From contig NZ_LQXO02000043.1 in the NCBI RefSeq assembly GCF_001639065.2, positions 1-50,388 on the forward strand: a DNA stretch of 50,388 nt, in the 5' to 3' direction. The position numbers and the translations under genes were made by a program. Under the pieces are notes generated by a model. That model was not told where the DNA came from. It was given only the letters and a program-made list of their open reading frames with translations, and did no database searches. Each line of letters begins with the position of its first letter. Within the stretch, counting starts at the first letter, position 1. Source of the DNA: Vibrio barjaei. GTDB taxonomy: Bacteria; Pseudomonadota; Gammaproteobacteria; Enterobacterales; Vibrionaceae. Of the stretch, positions 43,158 to 50,388 are shown piece after piece.

Positions 43158-43670
43158 TTACTTACTTAGATGAGGCATGAAGTTACATGGACGGTGGCTA
43201 GCATCTAGTTGCTGCTTGATAATCTTCGTCCAACCTGTGCGACATGCTCCAGTCGAGCCTGGCATCGCAAAGATAACTGTGTGGTTTGCAAAACCTGCGA
43301 TAGCACGAGATTGAATAGTTGATGTGCCTATTTCCTCGTAAGAAACTGCGCGGAATAGCTCACCAAAGCCTTCCACTTGTTTGTCGAATAATGGAACGAG
43401 TGCTTCAGGCGTGCTGTCACGAGAAGTAAACCCCGTACCGCCCGTGATCATTACCGCTTGCACACTCTCATCTGCGATCCATTTCGACACAACTGCGCGA
43501 ATTTGATAGATATCGTCAATAACGATTTGCTTATCCGCCAGAGTGTGGCCTGCTTCTTGTAGATTCTCTACTAAAAAGCGACCAGACGTGTCATTTTCTT
43601 CGGTACGTGTATCCGATACGGTTAGCACTGCGATGTTTGCAGGCACGAATTTGCTTTCTGCGTGACCCAT
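43158..43670 (-). CDS. moaB: Molybdenum cofactor biosynthesis protein MoaB
   Basis: 170 residues of the MoaB/MogA fold: 'VLTVSDTRTEENDTSGRF', 'VMITGGTGFTSRDSTPEAL' and 'FAMPGSTGACRTGWTKII' (18 residues). MogA-type members adenylylate molybdopterin; the MoaB of E. coli lacks clear activity, so its exact role here is uncertain. It is in the moaABCDE operon. Confidence 0.93.
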   Translation of the reverse strand: MGHAESKFVPANIAVLTVSDTRTEENDTSGRFLVENLQEAGHTLADKQIVIDDIYQIRAVVSKWIADESVQAVMITGGTGFTSRDSTPEALVPLFDKQVEGFGELFRAVSYEEIGTSTIQSRAIAGFANHTVIFAMPGSTGACRTGWTKIIKQQLDASHRPCNFMPHLSK

Positions 43671-43714
43671 GATTATTCACCCTATAAAATTTTTACGTAT
43701 TTTTTCGCGGTCTA

Positions 43715-44704
43715 TTAGCCGCCGATAGATGCCAAATGCGGCGTCATCCCTGAATTACCGTCATGCAGGAAATGACTGACTGATTTGGTCTGTAATTGTG
43801 CTTGAATTCGTTCGATCAAAGCGCTCTCTTGAGCGTCTTCTTGCAGTAAGTCGCGTAGTTCTACACCATGGTCACCAAATAGGCAGAGGTGCAGTTTGCC
43901 CATTGCTGAAACACGTAGACGATTACAACTTTCACAGAAGTTTTTCTCGTATGGCATGATAAGGCCGATCTCACCTTGGTAGTCCGCATGAACAAACACT
44001 TGAGCTGGGCCATCATTTTGACTACGAGCTTTCAAGATCCAACCGTTAGCAATCAGTTGATTGCGAATGTCAGTGCCGGACACATGATGCTTGTTAAATA
44101 GCTCATCCATCTCGCCAGTTTGCATCAACTCGATAAAACGCAATTGAATCGGACGATCTTTGATCCAGTTGAGGAAGGCGGGTAGCTCTTTGGCATTGAG
44201 ATCTTTCATCAAAACAACGTTGACTTTGACCTGCTCATAGCCGACTTCAAACGCTCGGTCGATACCAGACATCACTTCAGTAAATTTGTTTTCACCGGTG
44301 ATCTGGTGGAACATTCTCGGATCGAGACTATCTACACTTACGTTGATATTGGTAAGGCCAGCTTGACGCCATGTATCAACCTGCTTAGCCATTCGATAAC
44401 CATTGGTCGTCGTTGCTACTTTCGTAATACCCGGTGTATTCGCTACCGTTTCAATGATCTGAGGGAAATCTTTGCGCAAACTCGGCTCACCACCAGTGAT
44501 TCGTACTTTGGAAGTACCACAATCTGCAAACGCGGTAACCACGCGTTTGATTTCTGGAAGCGTCAAAAAGGCTGGTCGTTTTTGACCAGGCGGTTTGTAG
44601 CCATCAGGGAGGCAATATGTACACTTGAAGTTACAGACATCTGTAACTGAAAGACGCAAGTAGTAAAACTTGCGATTAAATTTATCTTCGAATTGTTGCG
44701 CCAC
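43715..44704 (-). CDS. moaA: GTP 3',8-cyclase (radical SAM) MoaA
   Basis: 329 residues from a GTG at 44704 (MAQQFEDKFN); AAAGG lies six bases upstream and the length equals E. coli MoaA. A TTG frame to 44719 is not preferred. Radical-SAM cluster C24, C28 and C31 is in 'CNFKCTYC'. 'RITGGEPSLRKDF' follows, and the second cluster is in 'FCESCNRLR' and 'LCLFG'. The C terminus ends 'SIGG', the conserved Gly-Gly tail. It starts molybdopterin synthesis from GTP. It heads moaABCDE and sits behind a probable Moco riboswitch, with its ribosome-binding site inside that element. Confidence 0.96.
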   Translation of the reverse strand: MAQQFEDKFNRKFYYLRLSVTDVCNFKCTYCLPDGYKPPGQKRPAFLTLPEIKRVVTAFADCGTSKVRITGGEPSLRKDFPQIIETVANTPGITKVATTTNGYRMAKQVDTWRQAGLTNINVSVDSLDPRMFHQITGENKFTEVMSGIDRAFEVGYEQVKVNVVLMKDLNAKELPAFLNWIKDRPIQLRFIELMQTGEMDELFNKHHVSGTDIRNQLIANGWILKARSQNDGPAQVFVHADYQGEIGLIMPYEKNFCESCNRLRVSAMGKLHLCLFGDHGVELRDLLQEDAQESALIERIQAQLQTKSVSHFLHDGNSGMTPHLASIGG

Positions 44705-44714
44705 GGAACACCTT

Positions 44715-44820
44715 TCCAAACACGGGAGGCATAATCATTTCCAATTATGCCCTTGTGACAAATTGTCACTGGCTCTAGAAGCTTATCTTTGGTTCGACTT
44801 AGCGTGTAGAGCTCGGAGTT
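44715..44820 (-). ncRNA. Probable Moco (molybdenum cofactor) riboswitch upstream of moaA
   Basis: The leader of moaA on the minus strand contains blocks like those of the Moco RNA motif: AACTCCGAGCTCTA, AAAGATAAGC, a stem GCTCTA/TAGAGC, a hairpin GTGACA/TGTCAC, a hairpin GGCATAAT/ATTATGCC, and the 3' segment CCTCCCGTGTTTGGAAAGG. The AAAGG at the end is also the moaA ribosome-binding site, so ligand-dependent folding could hide it. Recognised from memory of the motif; no covariance search was run. Confidence 0.65.
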
Positions 44821-44874
44821 ATGGCAGTTACCGCATAATGAGTCGATAACAGCTTTTGAGTAAAATACTCAATA

Positions 44875-44903
44875 ACGGTATGGTTTTCCAGCCTTCATGT
44901 CAA
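44875..44903 (-). promoter_or_regulatory. Possible moaA operon promoter
   Basis: On the minus strand TTGACA (44898-44903), 17-bp spacer, then TACCGT (44875-44880). A perfect -35 but a weak -10. It lies upstream of the riboswitch, as expected. Confidence 0.45.
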
Positions 44904-45001
44904 AAAACCTTACATATTCGTCATTTTTATTATAGTTGAGTATCTCAAATGAACAATTTACCCTATGTTACAAAGTTAAGATAACTCAAAAGAAGTATAA
45001 G

Positions 45002-45886
45002 ATGAGCATATATTCATCAAAGAAAATCGTGGCCATTGGCGGTGGTCACGGGCTAGGTCGTATGTTGGCGGCTTTAAAGGAATTTGGCGAGAATGCTACT
45101 GGCATTGTTGCTACTACAGATAATGGTGGTTCTACTGGGCGCATCCGTGAATGTCAGGGCGGCATCGCTTGGGGTGATACTCGCAACTGTATCAATCAAC
45201 TTATCACCGACCCATCTATTGGCTCCATGATGTTTGAGTATCGCTTTAAAGGTTCCGGCGATCTCAACGGTCACAACCTTGGCAACTTAATGCTCACTGC
45301 GCTGGATAACTTGTCCGTTCGCCCACTTGAAGCCATACACTTAATCCGCAAGCTTCTCGCGGTTGATGTCAATATTATTCCGATGTCAGAACACCCTTCC
45401 GACCTGACAGCACTTTCAGTCGATGGTAAATGGGTGACAGGCGAAACCTCCGTTGATGAGATGGAACAAGATTTACAAAGATTGGATCTCGACCCAGTCG
45501 TCCCTGCTACCAAAGAGGCAGTAGAGGCGATTGCTCAAGCCGATTGTATTATTCTCGGACCGGGCAGTTTCTTAACCAGCATTATGCCACCGCTACTGCT
45601 CGCAGATTTGAGCCAAGCGATCTGTCAGAATCAAACGGCAAAAGTCGTATTCGTAGAAAACCTATCACCCGAATATGGTCCAGCTGGCCGCATGACATTA
45701 GAACAGAAGCTGTTGTGGTGTGAACGTGCACTTCAAGGTAGAAAGCTGGATGTTATTTTGGGTGAAGAAGCGCACTCTGATATTTGCAATCAATGGAATT
45801 GCGTTACCCTTCCTCTGGCGTCGCCTAATAGAGATTGGCGTCATGACCGAGTAAAATTAAAGCACGCTATCGAATCACTGCTTTAA
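45002..45886 (+). CDS. YvcK/CofD-family protein (YbhK-like)
   Basis: 294 residues from MSIYSSKKIVAIGGG; AGAAG is just upstream and the longer frame to 44936 is not used. 'VAIGGGHGLGRMLAALK' near residues 9-25 is the nucleotide-sugar binding loop, and 'VATTDNGGSTGRIR' and 'NLGNLMLTAL' follow. 'ILGPGSFLTSIMP' is typical of YvcK, which binds UDP-sugars and controls gluconeogenic growth and cell shape in Bacillus. E. coli ybhK is also next to moaA, in the same divergent orientation. The function in gammaproteobacteria is not settled. Confidence 0.88.
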   Translation: MSIYSSKKIVAIGGGHGLGRMLAALKEFGENATGIVATTDNGGSTGRIRECQGGIAWGDTRNCINQLITDPSIGSMMFEYRFKGSGDLNGHNLGNLMLTALDNLSVRPLEAIHLIRKLLAVDVNIIPMSEHPSDLTALSVDGKWVTGETSVDEMEQDLQRLDLDPVVPATKEAVEAIAQADCIILGPGSFLTSIMPPLLLADLSQAICQNQTAKVVFVENLSPEYGPAGRMTLEQKLLWCERALQGRKLDVILGEEAHSDICNQWNCVTLPLASPNRDWRHDRVKLKHAIESLL

Positions 45887-45891
45887 TGATT

Positions 45892-45929
45892 GCCGCAAAA
45901 GAAACGGGGACACCAAATGGTACCCCCGT
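45892..45929 (-). terminator. Likely terminator after luxU
   Basis: Stem ACGGGG / CCCCGT (45904-45909, 45924-45929) around an inner ACC/GGT pair. The minus-strand tail is TTTCTTTTG. It lies 20 bp past the luxU stop. Confidence 0.6.
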
Positions 45930-45949
45930 CTTGCAACTCGTCGATGATA

Positions 45950-46297
45950 TTATTTGATCGACTCTAAGAACTCTATATAGCGGGAGTGTGTTTCCGAGAG
46001 ATTCGCCAGCATACTGTCGACCTGAGCTTGATCTTCTCGTAATTTGCCGCCTTTCACTTGAGCGTCTACATCAATAGCAAACTCGCACAATGATTCAGCG
46101 CCGAAGCTGGCAGCACTACTCTTGAGCGCATGACAGATTTCCTTCATATGCGACATTTTTTCGGTTAAGTCACCTTTACTTAACTGCGCCTGATAAGTCA
46201 CCAACTCTCCGGTGAAAATTCCTAGAAGAATAGGAATGTTATCTCGACCAATCTCGCGAGTGAGCTGCTCTACTTTTTCTCGATTCATAAACTTCAT
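45950..46297 (-). CDS. luxU: Quorum-sensing phosphorelay protein LuxU
   Basis: 115 residues, HPt domain. Phospho-accepting H56 is in 'ICHALKSSAASFGAE', closely matching V. harveyi LuxU (114 residues). The ATG at 46297 overlaps the luxO TGA (ATGA) and has GAGAAG upstream; a longer frame to 46321 is not used. LuxU passes phosphate from the autoinducer sensor kinases (LuxN/LuxPQ/CqsS types, not in the window) to LuxO. Confidence 0.94.
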   Translation of the reverse strand: MKFMNREKVEQLTREIGRDNIPILLGIFTGELVTYQAQLSKGDLTEKMSHMKEICHALKSSAASFGAESLCEFAIDVDAQVKGGKLREDQAQVDSMLANLSETHSRYIEFLESIK

Positions 46298-47691
46298 GCT
46301 TTCTTCTCGCTTGCATTCCATGCCTGTATTTTGCGGTAGATTGTCGAGGGACTCACGTCCAAGAATTTCGCTGCTTGAGGAATATTACCATCACACGCTT
46401 CTATCGCTTGCTCTATGGTTGTTTTTTCAGTTTTCCACAAAGGCTGAATGTCCTGTGGCCCAAATGACACGGATACTACATTACTTGAGGTTGCGGGCTT
46501 AACCGCAGGTTCATTCAACGGCGGTGGCAACATACTTAACTCAATTTCTTTGCCCTGATTCAATACCACCACATTACGCAATACATTCTGCAGTTGACGG
46601 ACATTACCCGGCCACTCGTACTGAATGAAGCGGTCAATGACATCTTGAGCAAAACGCACAAAGCTTTTACCTTCTTCATGCGACATAAAGCCTAATAACG
46701 AGTAGGCAATTTCAATCACATCTTCTTCACGCTCTCGAAGCGGTGGCAAATGAAGAGGGATAACATAAAGTCGGTAGTATAAATCTTCTCTAAACCGCCC
46801 TTCTTGTACTTCTTTCCAAGGATCTCGGTTGGTCGCACATACGAAACGTACATCCACTTTCTTCATACGTGAAGACCCCACTTTTTGGAAGGTACCCGTT
46901 TGAATAAAGCGCAGTAGTTTAGTTTGTAGATCAAGATCCATTTCACAGAGCTCATCAAGAAACAGCGTGCCGCCATCAGCGAGTTCTGCCGCACCTTGTC
47001 GGTCACTTGCCGCCCCCGTAAAGGCACCTTTGACATGACCAAACAGCTCACTCTCAATAAGATCTTTTGGTATGGCGGCACAGTTGATCGCAATAAAAGG
47101 CTTATCGCCTCGTTTACTCGCAGCGTGGATCGCCTCTGCGCACACTTCCTTACCTGTACCACTTTCTCCAGTAATAAAGATACTGGCCTTACTGGAAGCG
47201 GCAGAGTCGATAGTGCGGTAAACCGCCTGCATGGGTTGGCTACTGCCAATGAATCCTTGGTAGTTTTGGCTACTGGAATCATTAATCTCATTACGTAGCT
47301 TAGAGGCTTTGCGAATGGCGTTGGTTACCGTCACGCGAAGTCGGTCGGCTTCGCACGGTTTGATTAAAAAGTCCTGAGCGCCATGCTGCATAGCGTCTAC
47401 CGCGATATCGATAGAACCATGAGCTGTCATAAAGATGACAGGTACATCAGTATTGAACTCTTTTACAGCGTCCAATACATCCATACCCGTCATATCGGGA
47501 AGTCGTAAGTCCAGTAGAATGAGGTCAGGCGTCCGGTGCGCTAAACTCTGAATTGCATCTCTACCGTTTCCAACGATATTAATATCTATGCCTAATGGAG
47601 ATAGATACGAGCGATACAGCGCAGCAACGGAAGCCGTGTCTTCTACCATAAGTAGATAGCGAGACTTTGGCTCGTCGAATAGTTGTTGCAT
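46294..47691 (-). CDS. luxO: Quorum-sensing response regulator LuxO (sigma-54 activator)
   Basis: 465 residues. Receiver domain with phospho-Asp D61 in 'LILLDLRLPDMTG' (equivalent to D47 in V. harveyi numbering). AAA+ domain with 'GESGTGKEVCAEAIH' (Walker A) and GAFTGA near residue 221, which contacts sigma-54. C-terminal Fis-type helix-turn-helix 'AAKFLDVSPSTIYRKIQ'. Phospho-LuxO with sigma-54 drives transcription of Qrr small RNAs at low cell density. CTAGGA lies just before the ATG, and that same stretch is complementary to the conserved Qrr core. It is co-transcribed with luxU. Confidence 0.96.
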   Translation of the reverse strand: MQQLFDEPKSRYLLMVEDTASVAALYRSYLSPLGIDINIVGNGRDAIQSLAHRTPDLILLDLRLPDMTGMDVLDAVKEFNTDVPVIFMTAHGSIDIAVDAMQHGAQDFLIKPCEADRLRVTVTNAIRKASKLRNEINDSSSQNYQGFIGSSQPMQAVYRTIDSAASSKASIFITGESGTGKEVCAEAIHAASKRGDKPFIAINCAAIPKDLIESELFGHVKGAFTGAASDRQGAAELADGGTLFLDELCEMDLDLQTKLLRFIQTGTFQKVGSSRMKKVDVRFVCATNRDPWKEVQEGRFREDLYYRLYVIPLHLPPLREREEDVIEIAYSLLGFMSHEEGKSFVRFAQDVIDRFIQYEWPGNVRQLQNVLRNVVVLNQGKEIELSMLPPPLNEPAVKPATSSNVVSVSFGPQDIQPLWKTEKTTIEQAIEACDGNIPQAAKFLDVSPSTIYRKIQAWNASEKKA

Positions 47692-47695
47692 AGTT

Positions 47696-47707
47696 CCTAG
47701 CTAACTG
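47696..47707 (-). promoter_or_regulatory. luxO: Predicted Qrr sRNA pairing site over the luxO ribosome-binding site
   Basis: The luxO leader reads CAGTTAGCTAGG on the minus strand, four bases before the ATG. The conserved Qrr core (CCUAGCCAACUG, from memory) pairs with it at eleven of twelve positions. Qrr feedback on luxO mRNA is known in V. harveyi. Confidence 0.6.
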
Positions 47708-47719
47708 TTGATTATAATT

Positions 47720-47780
47720 TGGTCTTTATAAGAATATTCGCATTTTGCAATTTTTATCCAGTAAAGACCATTTTTATTTT
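47720..47780. other. Inverted repeat with LuxO-box-like core in luxO-uvrB gap
   Basis: TGGTCTTTA (47720-47728) and TAAAGACCA (47762-47770), followed by TTTTTATTTT on the plus strand. Inside lies TTGCAAAATGCGA (47738-47750, minus strand), one mismatch from the LuxO operator TTGCAWWWTGCAA as I recall it. It may be an autoregulatory site. Confidence 0.5.
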
Positions 47781-47823
47781 GCTGTTTATATTTGCAACAG
47801 CCTATCAAACTCAACTAAAACTG

Positions 47824-49854
47824 TTAACTATTAGCAATAAAATGCTGTCTAAGTTTTTCTATTTCATCACGTTTTTCTGCTGCTAGTTCAAATTCTAGGT
47901 TCTGAGCATGCTGGTACATCTCTGCTTCGAGTTTTAGAATTTGTTTTTCTAGATCTTGAGGTGACAGTGCCACATACGCTTGGGAAGGCTCAGCCACTTT
48001 CGATAACGGTACTTGTTTGCCTTTCTTGGGCTTACCACCCTTGGCCACGCTGCCAATCTCCATAATATCTTTGATATTACGTTTCAAGGCCATCGGGACC
48101 ATACCGTTTTCAACGTTATAAGCATGCTGCTTTTCACGGCGACGGTTGGTTTCATTAATGGCTTTTTGCATGGAATTGGTAATGCGGTCACCGTAAAGAA
48201 TCGCCTTACCTTTTAGGTTACGCGCAGCTCGACCGATGGTCTGAATCAGGGAGCGCTCAGATCGCAAGAAACCTTCTTTGTCGGCGTCAAGTATGGCCAC
48301 CAGTGACACCTCTGGCATATCCAAGCCTTCTCGTAGTAAGTTAATACCTACTAACACGTCAAACTCGCCCAATCGTAAGTCGCGTATGATTTCAGTCCGT
48401 TCCACGGTATCAATATCTGAGTGCAAGTAACGTACTTTGACGCCATGTTCACTCAAGTACTCAGTAAGATCCTCAGCCATACGTTTGGTTAGTGTGGTTA
48501 CTAACACACGCTCATCTATCGCTGATCGAGCGCGCACTTCGGATAACAGATCATCAACCTGAGTAGCCACAGGACGTACTTCAATTTCTGGGTCAAGTAA
48601 ACCGGTCGGACGAACAACTTGGTCAGCGACATCGCCATCCGATTTTTCCAGTTCATAAGTACTTGGTGTCGCCGAAACAAAAATAGTCTGTGGCGCGATC
48701 ATCTCAAATTCATCAAACTTGAGGGGGCGATTGTCTAATGCTGAAGGTAATCGGAATCCATACTCCACCAGCGTCTCTTTTCTTGAACGGTCACCTTTGT
48801 ACATAGCACCGATTTGAGGAACAGTGACGTGAGATTCATCGATAATCAATAAACCATCGGCAGGAAGATAGTCAAACAGCGTCGGAGGCGGCTCCCCCTC
48901 ATTTCTTCCACTGAGATAACGTGAGTAGTTTTCAATACCAGAACAGAAGCCAAGTTCATTCATCATCTCAATATCAAATTGAGTCCGTTGCGAAATACGC
49001 TGTTCTTCTAGTAGCTTATTATTCTCTTTTAGATAAGTCTGTCTTGATGCTAACTCTACTTTGATATTCTCAATCGCATCTAAAATACGATCTCGAGGCG
49101 TCACATAGTGAGTTTTTGGGTAAATCGTATAGCGAGCAATATCTCGCTCAGTAATCACTCCGGTAAGAGGATCAAAAAGACTGATGCAGTCGATTTCATC
49201 GTCAAACATTTCCAATCGAACCGCTTCTTGATCGGATTCCGCAGGGAAGATATCAATGACCTCCCCTCTAACTCGGAACTGACCACGCTCAAAGGCCACA
49301 TCATTTCGAGAATATTGCAGTTCGGCTAGGCGCAATAGAATATCTCGTTGGTCGATAACCGCACCTCGAGTAACGTGCAACATCATTTTCAAGTAAGAGT
49401 CTGGGTCACCCAAACCATAAATCGCCGATACCGAAGCCACAATGATGGCGTCTTTTCTCTCTAGTAGTGCTTTGGTCGCGGACAAACGCATTTGCTCAAT
49501 GTGTGCATTGACTGACGCATCCTTCTCAATAAAGGTATCGGTGGTCGGCACATAAGCTTCTGGCTGGTAATAGTCATAATAAGAGACAAAATACTCAACC
49601 GCATTATTTGGAAAGAAGCCTTTCATTTCACCATACAGCTGAGCTGCAAGAGTTTTGTTTGGCGCTAACAGAATCGCTGGTCGCTGAGATTGCGCAATCA
49701 CATTGGCAAGCGTGAACGTCTTACCTGACCCGGTCACACCAAGCAATGTTTGATGTGCTAAACCAGAATCCAGCCCATCGACTAGCTGCGCGATGGCGGT
49801 AGGTTGATCTCCAGAAGGTTGATAATCTGAAACCAATTCGAAGTGTTTTGCCAT
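47824..49854 (-). CDS. uvrB: Excinuclease ABC subunit B
   Basis: 676 residues (E. coli 673). 'LLGVTGSGKTFTLANVI' near residues 36-52 is the Walker A motif. 'YYDYYQPEAYVPTTDTFIEK' (20 residues) near 92-111 is the DNA-contacting beta-hairpin. Helicase motifs 'IDESHVTVPQ' and 'QTIGRAARN' follow, and the C-terminal UVR domain is 'LEKQILKLEAEMYQHA...IEKLR'. It verifies DNA damage in nucleotide excision repair with UvrA and UvrC. AAGGGA lies upstream. No LexA box (CTGT-N8-ACAG) is seen in the upstream 200 bp, unlike E. coli. No clear terminator follows, and luxO begins 132 bp later. Confidence 0.97.
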   Translation of the reverse strand: MAKHFELVSDYQPSGDQPTAIAQLVDGLDSGLAHQTLLGVTGSGKTFTLANVIAQSQRPAILLAPNKTLAAQLYGEMKGFFPNNAVEYFVSYYDYYQPEAYVPTTDTFIEKDASVNAHIEQMRLSATKALLERKDAIIVASVSAIYGLGDPDSYLKMMLHVTRGAVIDQRDILLRLAELQYSRNDVAFERGQFRVRGEVIDIFPAESDQEAVRLEMFDDEIDCISLFDPLTGVITERDIARYTIYPKTHYVTPRDRILDAIENIKVELASRQTYLKENNKLLEEQRISQRTQFDIEMMNELGFCSGIENYSRYLSGRNEGEPPPTLFDYLPADGLLIIDESHVTVPQIGAMYKGDRSRKETLVEYGFRLPSALDNRPLKFDEFEMIAPQTIFVSATPSTYELEKSDGDVADQVVRPTGLLDPEIEVRPVATQVDDLLSEVRARSAIDERVLVTTLTKRMAEDLTEYLSEHGVKVRYLHSDIDTVERTEIIRDLRLGEFDVLVGINLLREGLDMPEVSLVAILDADKEGFLRSERSLIQTIGRAARNLKGKAILYGDRITNSMQKAINETNRRREKQHAYNVENGMVPMALKRNIKDIMEIGSVAKGGKPKKGKQVPLSKVAEPSQAYVALSPQDLEKQILKLEAEMYQHAQNLEFELAAEKRDEIEKLRQHFIANS

Positions 49855-50291
49855 AATGCGATTCCCTTGTTAACGAACCTAGTATTTCACCCCTAGCCGA
49901 CGTAATTTGCAACCTAAAGCTCGCTATCAGACAAACTTTTTGATATTGTATTCGCCCTGCTCGGCGTCACAGCCAACTAATTATTGTTAATTAATCCACG
50001 ACTTTTCCCCAATCAACCGATAAAAGCACCTTATTCACACAAGTCTCAATTCTGACATTAATTTTACCTTCCTATTTAATCATATAAAATTCAGATAGTT
50101 ACCATGAAAGTTTAAAACTTATTCACAGCCTCCTTTTCTCACATTTCACCTACTTCTAATTTGATACCGTGTAATTAACACATTTATCCACAAATTTGGT
50201 GGATAAGTAAAATAGCCTTATATCCAGCAAGGCATACAGAAAAGTAAAGTTTTTTCTCTGGATTTTTTTCTGCTTTTTTTGCAGAAAAATA
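49855..50291. other. AT-rich intergenic region with DnaA-box-like repeats
   Basis: About 437 bp without a gene. It holds TTATTCACA at 50031-50039 and 50119-50127, and TTATCCACA at 50184-50192. An inverted GGTGGATAA follows at 50198-50206. A T-rich hairpin TTTTTCTGC / GCAGAAAAA (50265-50289) lies just before the tRNA promoter. Confidence 0.5.
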
Positions 50292-50329
50292 TTGACTCTA
50301 TTTGGTGGGATAGCTAACATTCGCCCCGC
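50292..50329 (+). promoter_or_regulatory. tRNA-Asn promoter with stringent discriminator
   Basis: -35 TTGACT (50292-50297), 17-bp spacer, -10 TAACAT (50315-50320), then a GC-rich discriminator TCGCCCCGC. This is the classic stable-RNA promoter layout repressed by ppGpp/DksA. Confidence 0.8.
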
Positions 50330-50339
50330 TTATAGCAAT

Positions 50340-50388
50340 TCCCCCTTAGTTCAGTTGGTAGAACGGCGGACTGTTAATCCGTATGTCG
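50340..50388 (+). tRNA. tRNA-Asn (anticodon GTT), cut by window end
   Basis: The first 49 bases of the tRNA: acceptor TCCCCCT, D-loop AGTTCAGTTGGTAGAA, and anticodon stem-loop GGACTGTTAATCC with GTT at 50373-50375 (position 34-36). It matches bacterial tRNA-Asn. The T-arm and acceptor 3' strand lie beyond the window; a tRNA cluster may continue. Confidence 0.95.

Noticed and set aside
1..50388. CRISPR array, insertion sequence, prophage or integron
   Set aside because: No evenly spaced direct repeats, transposase, integrase or phage structural genes seen on either strand.

Overview
This is a chromosomal window from a gammaproteobacterium, almost certainly a Vibrio. Evidence: luxO-luxU next to uvrB, a KtrAB potassium system very close to the Vibrio alginolyticus type, the hinT-lpoB-thiK-ycfP block, an MCP followed by a VC1899-like CARF nuclease, and moderate GC with AT-rich gaps. 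I see no insertion sequence, prophage, integron or CRISPR array. Nearly all genes look intact. Only the lipoprotein at the left edge and the tRNA-Asn at the right edge are cut by the window.

Left block (1-10.3 kb): an OmpA-like outer-membrane protein and an Ig-repeat lipoprotein form a two-gene unit. They are followed by a six-gene minus-strand operon, in transcription order hinT, COG3014 lipoprotein, ycfL, lpoB, thiK, ycfP. Next come a plus-strand chemoreceptor and an orphan CARF-plus-nuclease protein (DUF1887).

Middle block (10.3-28.2 kb): two paralogous MFS transporters flank a LysR regulator, a CoA-acylating aldehyde dehydrogenase / butyrate-kinase-like / phosphotransbutyrylase-like operon (aldehyde to acyl-CoA to acyl-phosphate to acid plus ATP), and a fold-III PLP decarboxylase of unknown substrate. 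This is the best candidate for an undescribed catabolic pathway. It is followed by udp, zntA behind a MerR/ZntR-type palindromic promoter, a MATE exporter, a CBS protein, and a small conserved-looking hypothetical gene.

Nitrate block (26.4-36.5 kb): a minus-strand operon cobA, nirB, nirD, narK and a PP2C-phosphatase/Ser-Thr-kinase fusion lies divergent from the assimilatory nitrate reductase nasA. The shared promoter region holds a perfect 32-bp palindrome containing a NarL/NarP-like 7-2-7 element. The moaABCDE operon (42-44.7 kb), behind a likely Moco riboswitch, makes the molybdenum cofactor that NasA needs. CobA makes the siroheme precursor that NirB needs.

Right block (36.7-50.4 kb): ktrAB, a ybiB/trpD2-like gene, a secreted lichenase-like GH16, a Cof-type HAD phosphatase, the moa operon, a YvcK/CofD-family gene, luxU-luxO (quorum-sensing phosphorelay), uvrB, and tRNA-Asn(GTT) with a stringent-type promoter. 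The luxO ribosome-binding site carries a near-perfect complement of the conserved Qrr sRNA core. No qrr gene is visible in the 132-bp luxO-uvrB gap.
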